Assembly (NCBI GenBank): GCA_037893245.1
Contig: JBAIAA010000605.1
Coordinates: 1,302,001-1,366,000, forward strand
Reading direction: 5' to 3'
Length of the DNA stretch: 64,000 bases
Source: Crossaster papposus
Lineage: Eukaryota > Echinodermata > Asteroidea > Velatida > Solasteridae
Shown: positions 63,525 through 64,000 of the stretch, one piece after another
Numbering within the stretch: position 1 is the stretch's first letter
Layout of the letters: every line of letters starts with the position of its first letter
Made by a program: the position numbers and the translations under genes
Notes under the pieces: model-generated
Database searches by the model: none
Seen by the model: only the letters and a program-made list of their open reading frames with translations
What the model was told of the DNA's origin: nothing

Positions 63525-64000
63525 AAAACGTTTAGGCTGGCAAAGGTTAGCCGACAAACGATGTAAACGGACGGTGGCCGTGTGGAGGGTTTGACGTGAA
63601 CGACTCGCGACCAAGTCTCAGGTGGAAAACCTCAGTTGCAAGCGAACTATGCAAGCTGCAGGCAGGTAGCTGCCTTTTATAACGCCCTCGCGTGACCGCG
63701 TGACCAACCTTTCCCGTTCAATGTCGTCAGATGTCAATCGAATTCGTCTCACCTGATGACCACCTGCATAATGCAATGATTGAATTCGTCTGTGTAACCG
63801 ATTTCGAAAATTTTTCACTCAAATTTATCGCACGTTAGTACAACTGTACACAGACCTATTTGGTTAGGTGTATTGCAGGACAAGAAATTGAAACATGTGA
63901 AAATATTAATAAAATGTATTTTCATAACAATATGCCTACACACTTGGAAATAAAGTGTTGAATCACCATTTTTATAAAGCTGTACTGTCCGTTGGAGACA
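63525..64000. other. Probable 5' flank of the amidohydrolase gene
   Basis: 63530-63720 is relatively CpG-rich and could be the promoter. 63690-63910 is the other copy of the duplication at 60480-60960. No coding sequence seen. Confidence 0.45.

Overview
The window is nuclear DNA of an animal. Genes are split by introns with GT/AG borders, there are tRNA genes and many transposon families, and no bacterial-style operons. The gene content points to a marine invertebrate deuterostome, most likely an echinoderm: an SRCR/HYR adhesion GPCR, an intact Gypsy element with integrase ahead of reverse transcriptase (the Gmr1 arrangement reported from deuterostomes), tRNA-derived SINEs and many inverted-repeat MITEs. 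The species assignment is inference.

Layout. 1-10.8 kb is nested mobile DNA. An old Gypsy relic (1-344 and 8128-8310) is split by a young, nearly intact Gmr1-like LTR retrotransposon (345-8127, minus strand, 1524-bp LTRs, TTCAG target duplication). A GC-rich minisatellite follows, itself split by two inverted-repeat elements with 9-10 bp target duplications. 10.8-16.8 kb has no gene I can support, only foldbacks and repeats.

16.8-29.5 kb (minus) holds a complete 21-exon adhesion GPCR: signal peptide, SRCR, seven HYR exons, hormone-receptor domain, GAIN/GPS and 7TM. Every exon junction keeps phase, giving about 1473 residues. 33.2-46.9 kb (minus) holds a complete 8-exon seipin (BSCL2) gene, about 450 residues, an ER protein of lipid-droplet formation. 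Its intron 6/exon 7 border is amplified into 34 in-frame 66-bp units, most carrying their own 3' splice site. 48.2-49.7 kb is a 40-bp minisatellite. 49.7-51.4 kb is a mariner-type transposon with about 200-bp inverted repeats and a broken DD41D-like transposase, ending 14 bp from a damaged tRNA-Phe copy. An intact tRNA-Phe(GAA) lies at 51871-51943. 52.8-53.6 kb looks like a Penelope-like retroelement relic. 55.2-61.8 kb (minus), possibly from 63.5 kb, is a YtcJ-like amidohydrolase gene with one in-frame stop and one frameshift.

The three host genes share the minus strand but are functionally unrelated: a cell-surface receptor, a lipid-droplet protein and a metal-dependent hydrolase. The most unusual signal is that two of them carry tandem repeats spanning a 3' splice site plus the start of a transmembrane exon: 66 bp x 34 in seipin and about 130 bp x 3 in the GPCR.
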